Below are positions 4,259-5,430 of a stretch of DNA of 5,430 nt, one piece after another; within the stretch, counting starts at the first letter, position 1; each line of letters starts with the position of its first letter. A program made the translations under genes and the position numbers. The DNA lies in contig PMOP01000404.1 in the NCBI GenBank assembly GCA_003161495.1, positions 1 to 5,430 of the forward strand, read 5' to 3'. Under the pieces are notes generated by a model, which had not been told where the DNA came from, made no database searches, and was given only the letters and a program-made list of their open reading frames with translations. This stretch comes from Acidobacteriota bacterium (GTDB lineage: Bacteria; Acidobacteriota; Terriglobia; Acidiferrales; UBA7541).

Positions 4259-5430
4259 ATGCGCGAGAGCAAAAACATTTCTTTCTTTGCCGTTCTGCTG
4301 GCAGCGTCCATTGCCTTGCCTTTCGGGCTGGCAGGCTGTAATAACAGCAGCACGCAGGACAATGCCGCGCAGACCCAACCAGCTGCGACGCAGCCCGATT
4401 CGTCTCAGGACCCGGCCGCCGCAGCCAACCTGGCCCCTGCGGCCGCCTACCAGCCGGCTGGCGGCAACAACGAGCAGGCCCAGAACTACTCCCAAGACCG
4501 AAACTCTTCTCGGGACCGGACCTATTCCCAGGATCAAAATGCTTCTGTTGATCAAAACTATTCTCGTGACCAAAACTATTCTGCAAATGACGACGCCGAT
4601 TACGGGGATTCGAATTACGGACAACCCGAATTAGACGCCTCGGAACCTCCACCGCCGCTGCCCGAATATTCGCAGCCGGAATGCCCCGGCGACGGTTACC
4701 TGTGGACACCGGGATATTGGAGTTATTCTTCCGACGGTTATTACTGGGTTCCCGGGGCGTGGACGCGTCCTCCGGAAGCGGGGCTTTTGTGGACGCCGGG
4801 CTACTGGGGATACACCGGCAACAGATACCGCTATCACAATGGGTATTGGGGCCAGCACATTGGTTATTACGGCGGAATCGATTATGGATACGGCTACGTC
4901 GGCGCCGGTTATCAGGGCGGCTACTGGAACGGGGATCGCTTCAATTACAACCAGGCGGCGAACAACGTAAACACCCGTGACGTTCGCGTGTATAACCGCA
5001 CGGTCACGAATACGGTCATCATCAACAACACGACGATCAACAACACGACCAGCCGGGCCAGCTACAACGGTCCTGGGGGAGCCACGCGGAAGCCGCTGCC
5101 CGTAGAAACCGCCGCGGCACACGAGCAACGCGTCCCGCCGATGACCACTCAGTTGCAGCAGCAGCACACTGCGGCGCAGAACCGCCAGCAGTTTGCTTCG
5201 GTGAATAAGGGACGCCCAACCATTGCCGCCGATGCGAAACCCATTGCGGCCGGCAAGCCGATCGCACCTATTGTTCCTGCTCAACCCGCCCCCGCAGCGC
5301 GGCCCGCGCCGCCGAACTCGCAACCGAATCGCGCCGAATCATCTCCGGGCCGACCGGCTGCTCCTCCAGCGGCTTCGAACGAACCACCGAGGAAAGCGAT
5401 GCAGCCGGAACAACCTGCGGCAAGGCCCGG
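4259..5430 (+). CDS. WXXGXW-repeat (YXWxPGYW) lipoprotein with hexapeptide repeats (3' truncated)
   Basis: The frame is open from ATG 4259 to the right edge (390 full codons, no stop), with GGGGAG (4246-4251) 7 bases upstream. Residues 1-27 are a lipoprotein signal: M-R-E-S-K, a hydrophobic core and the lipobox L-A-G-C with Cys27 as the lipidation site. A low-complexity Q/A/N/D linker follows, with six hexapeptides of the N-Y-S-x-D-Q type (76-111) and a Pro-rich stretch. The aromatic domain (about 146-223) carries W-T-P-G-Y-W (149-154), W-V-P-G-A-W (163-168), W-T-P-G-Y-W (178-183), then N-G-Y-W-G and a Gly/Tyr-rich run. This matches the WXXGXW-repeat family frequent in Acidobacteriota. A V-x-N-R-T-V/I-N-N-T-T region and a Q-N-R-Q-Q-F-A-S-V-N motif lead into a Pro/Ala/Arg-rich tail. 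It is probably anchored in an outer-layer membrane; molecular function is unknown. No adjacent partner gene is seen. Confidence 0.9.
   Translation, partial: MRESKNISFFAVLLAASIALPFGLAGCNNSSTQDNAAQTQPAATQPDSSQDPAAAANLAPAAAYQPAGGNNEQAQNYSQDRNSSRDRTYSQDQNASVDQNYSRDQNYSANDDADYGDSNYGQPELDASEPPPPLPEYSQPECPGDGYLWTPGYWSYSSDGYYWVPGAWTRPPEAGLLWTPGYWGYTGNRYRYHNGYWGQHIGYYGGIDYGYGYVGAGYQGGYWNGDRFNYNQAANNVNTRDVRVYNRTVTNTVIINNTTINNTTSRASYNGPGGATRKPLPVETAAAHEQRVPPMTTQLQQQHTAAQNRQQFASVNKGRPTIAADAKPIAAGKPIAPIVPAQPAPAARPAPPNSQPNRAESSPGRPAAPPAASNEPPRKAMQPEQPAARP
4484..4591 (+). repeat. Six tandem 18-bp coding repeats (hexapeptide N-Y-S-x-D-Q)
   Basis: Six units of 18 bp, starting at 4484, 4502, 4520, 4538, 4556 and 4574, encode NYSQDR, NSSRDR, TYSQDQ, NASVDQ, NYSRDQ and NYSAND. 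Ser at position 3 is kept in all six and Asp at position 5 in the first five; synonymous codons differ among units, so the array is diverged rather than freshly duplicated. It lies in the linker between the lipobox and the aromatic domain of the lipoprotein. Confidence 0.85.

Noticed and set aside
4484..4591. Tandem 18-bp units as a possible CRISPR array
   Set aside because: The units are contiguous, in frame and without spacers; they are coding repeats in the lipoprotein gene.
4035..5323. Two long minus-strand frames (4035-4709 and 4631-5323)
   Set aside because: Both are antisense shadows of the open plus-strand lipoprotein gene, which has a lipobox, a good ribosome binding site and the WxPGxW motifs.

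Overview
The window looks like chromosomal DNA of a soil-type Acidobacteriota bacterium (Terriglobia/Koribacter-like). The evidence is moderate-to-high GC, a WXXGXW-repeat (YXWxPGYW) lipoprotein, a small two-helix membrane protein ending in RRPRSEPxQ, and a DUF5818-like secreted protein. Interspersed GC-rich palindromes of a type I associate with that phylum point the same way. The taxonomic call is recollection-based inference; no marker gene is present.

Layout, left to right. (1) 1-288, plus strand: the 3' end of a gene, probably an acyl-CoA dehydrogenase family protein. It is followed by an imperfect long inverted repeat (304-381). (2) 628-921, plus strand: a 97-residue membrane protein of unknown function. 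Its 3' end overlaps by 47 bp the 3' end of a minus-strand classical short-chain dehydrogenase/reductase (875-1657). (3) 1658-2001: a divergent intergenic region carrying a near-perfect ~37-bp-arm inverted repeat (REP/BIME-like, 1791-1885). (4) 2002-3234, plus strand: a secreted or membrane-anchored 410-residue protein with a pattern suggestive of a TIM barrel. It stops on a TTAA shared with the stop of the convergent minus-strand gene. (5) 3231-3818, minus strand: a two-gene operon, a DUF5818-like secreted protein followed 6 bp later by a 68-residue hypothetical. Its upstream region holds two tandem CRP/FNR-type dyads 22 bp apart and a third dyad next to the ribosome binding site. (6) 4259 to the right edge, plus strand: a long open lipoprotein gene with no stop before the window ends. 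It has a lipobox, six tandem hexapeptide repeats, an aromatic WxPGxW domain and a Pro/Ala-rich tail.

The gene set is an ordinary mix of metabolism and cell-envelope functions, and I see no defence system, CRISPR array, tRNA, rRNA or transposase. The items most worth a second look are the paired CRP-type dyads, the hexapeptide-repeat lipoprotein, the unassigned barrel-like secreted protein, the REP-like palindrome and the very compact convergent gene ends.
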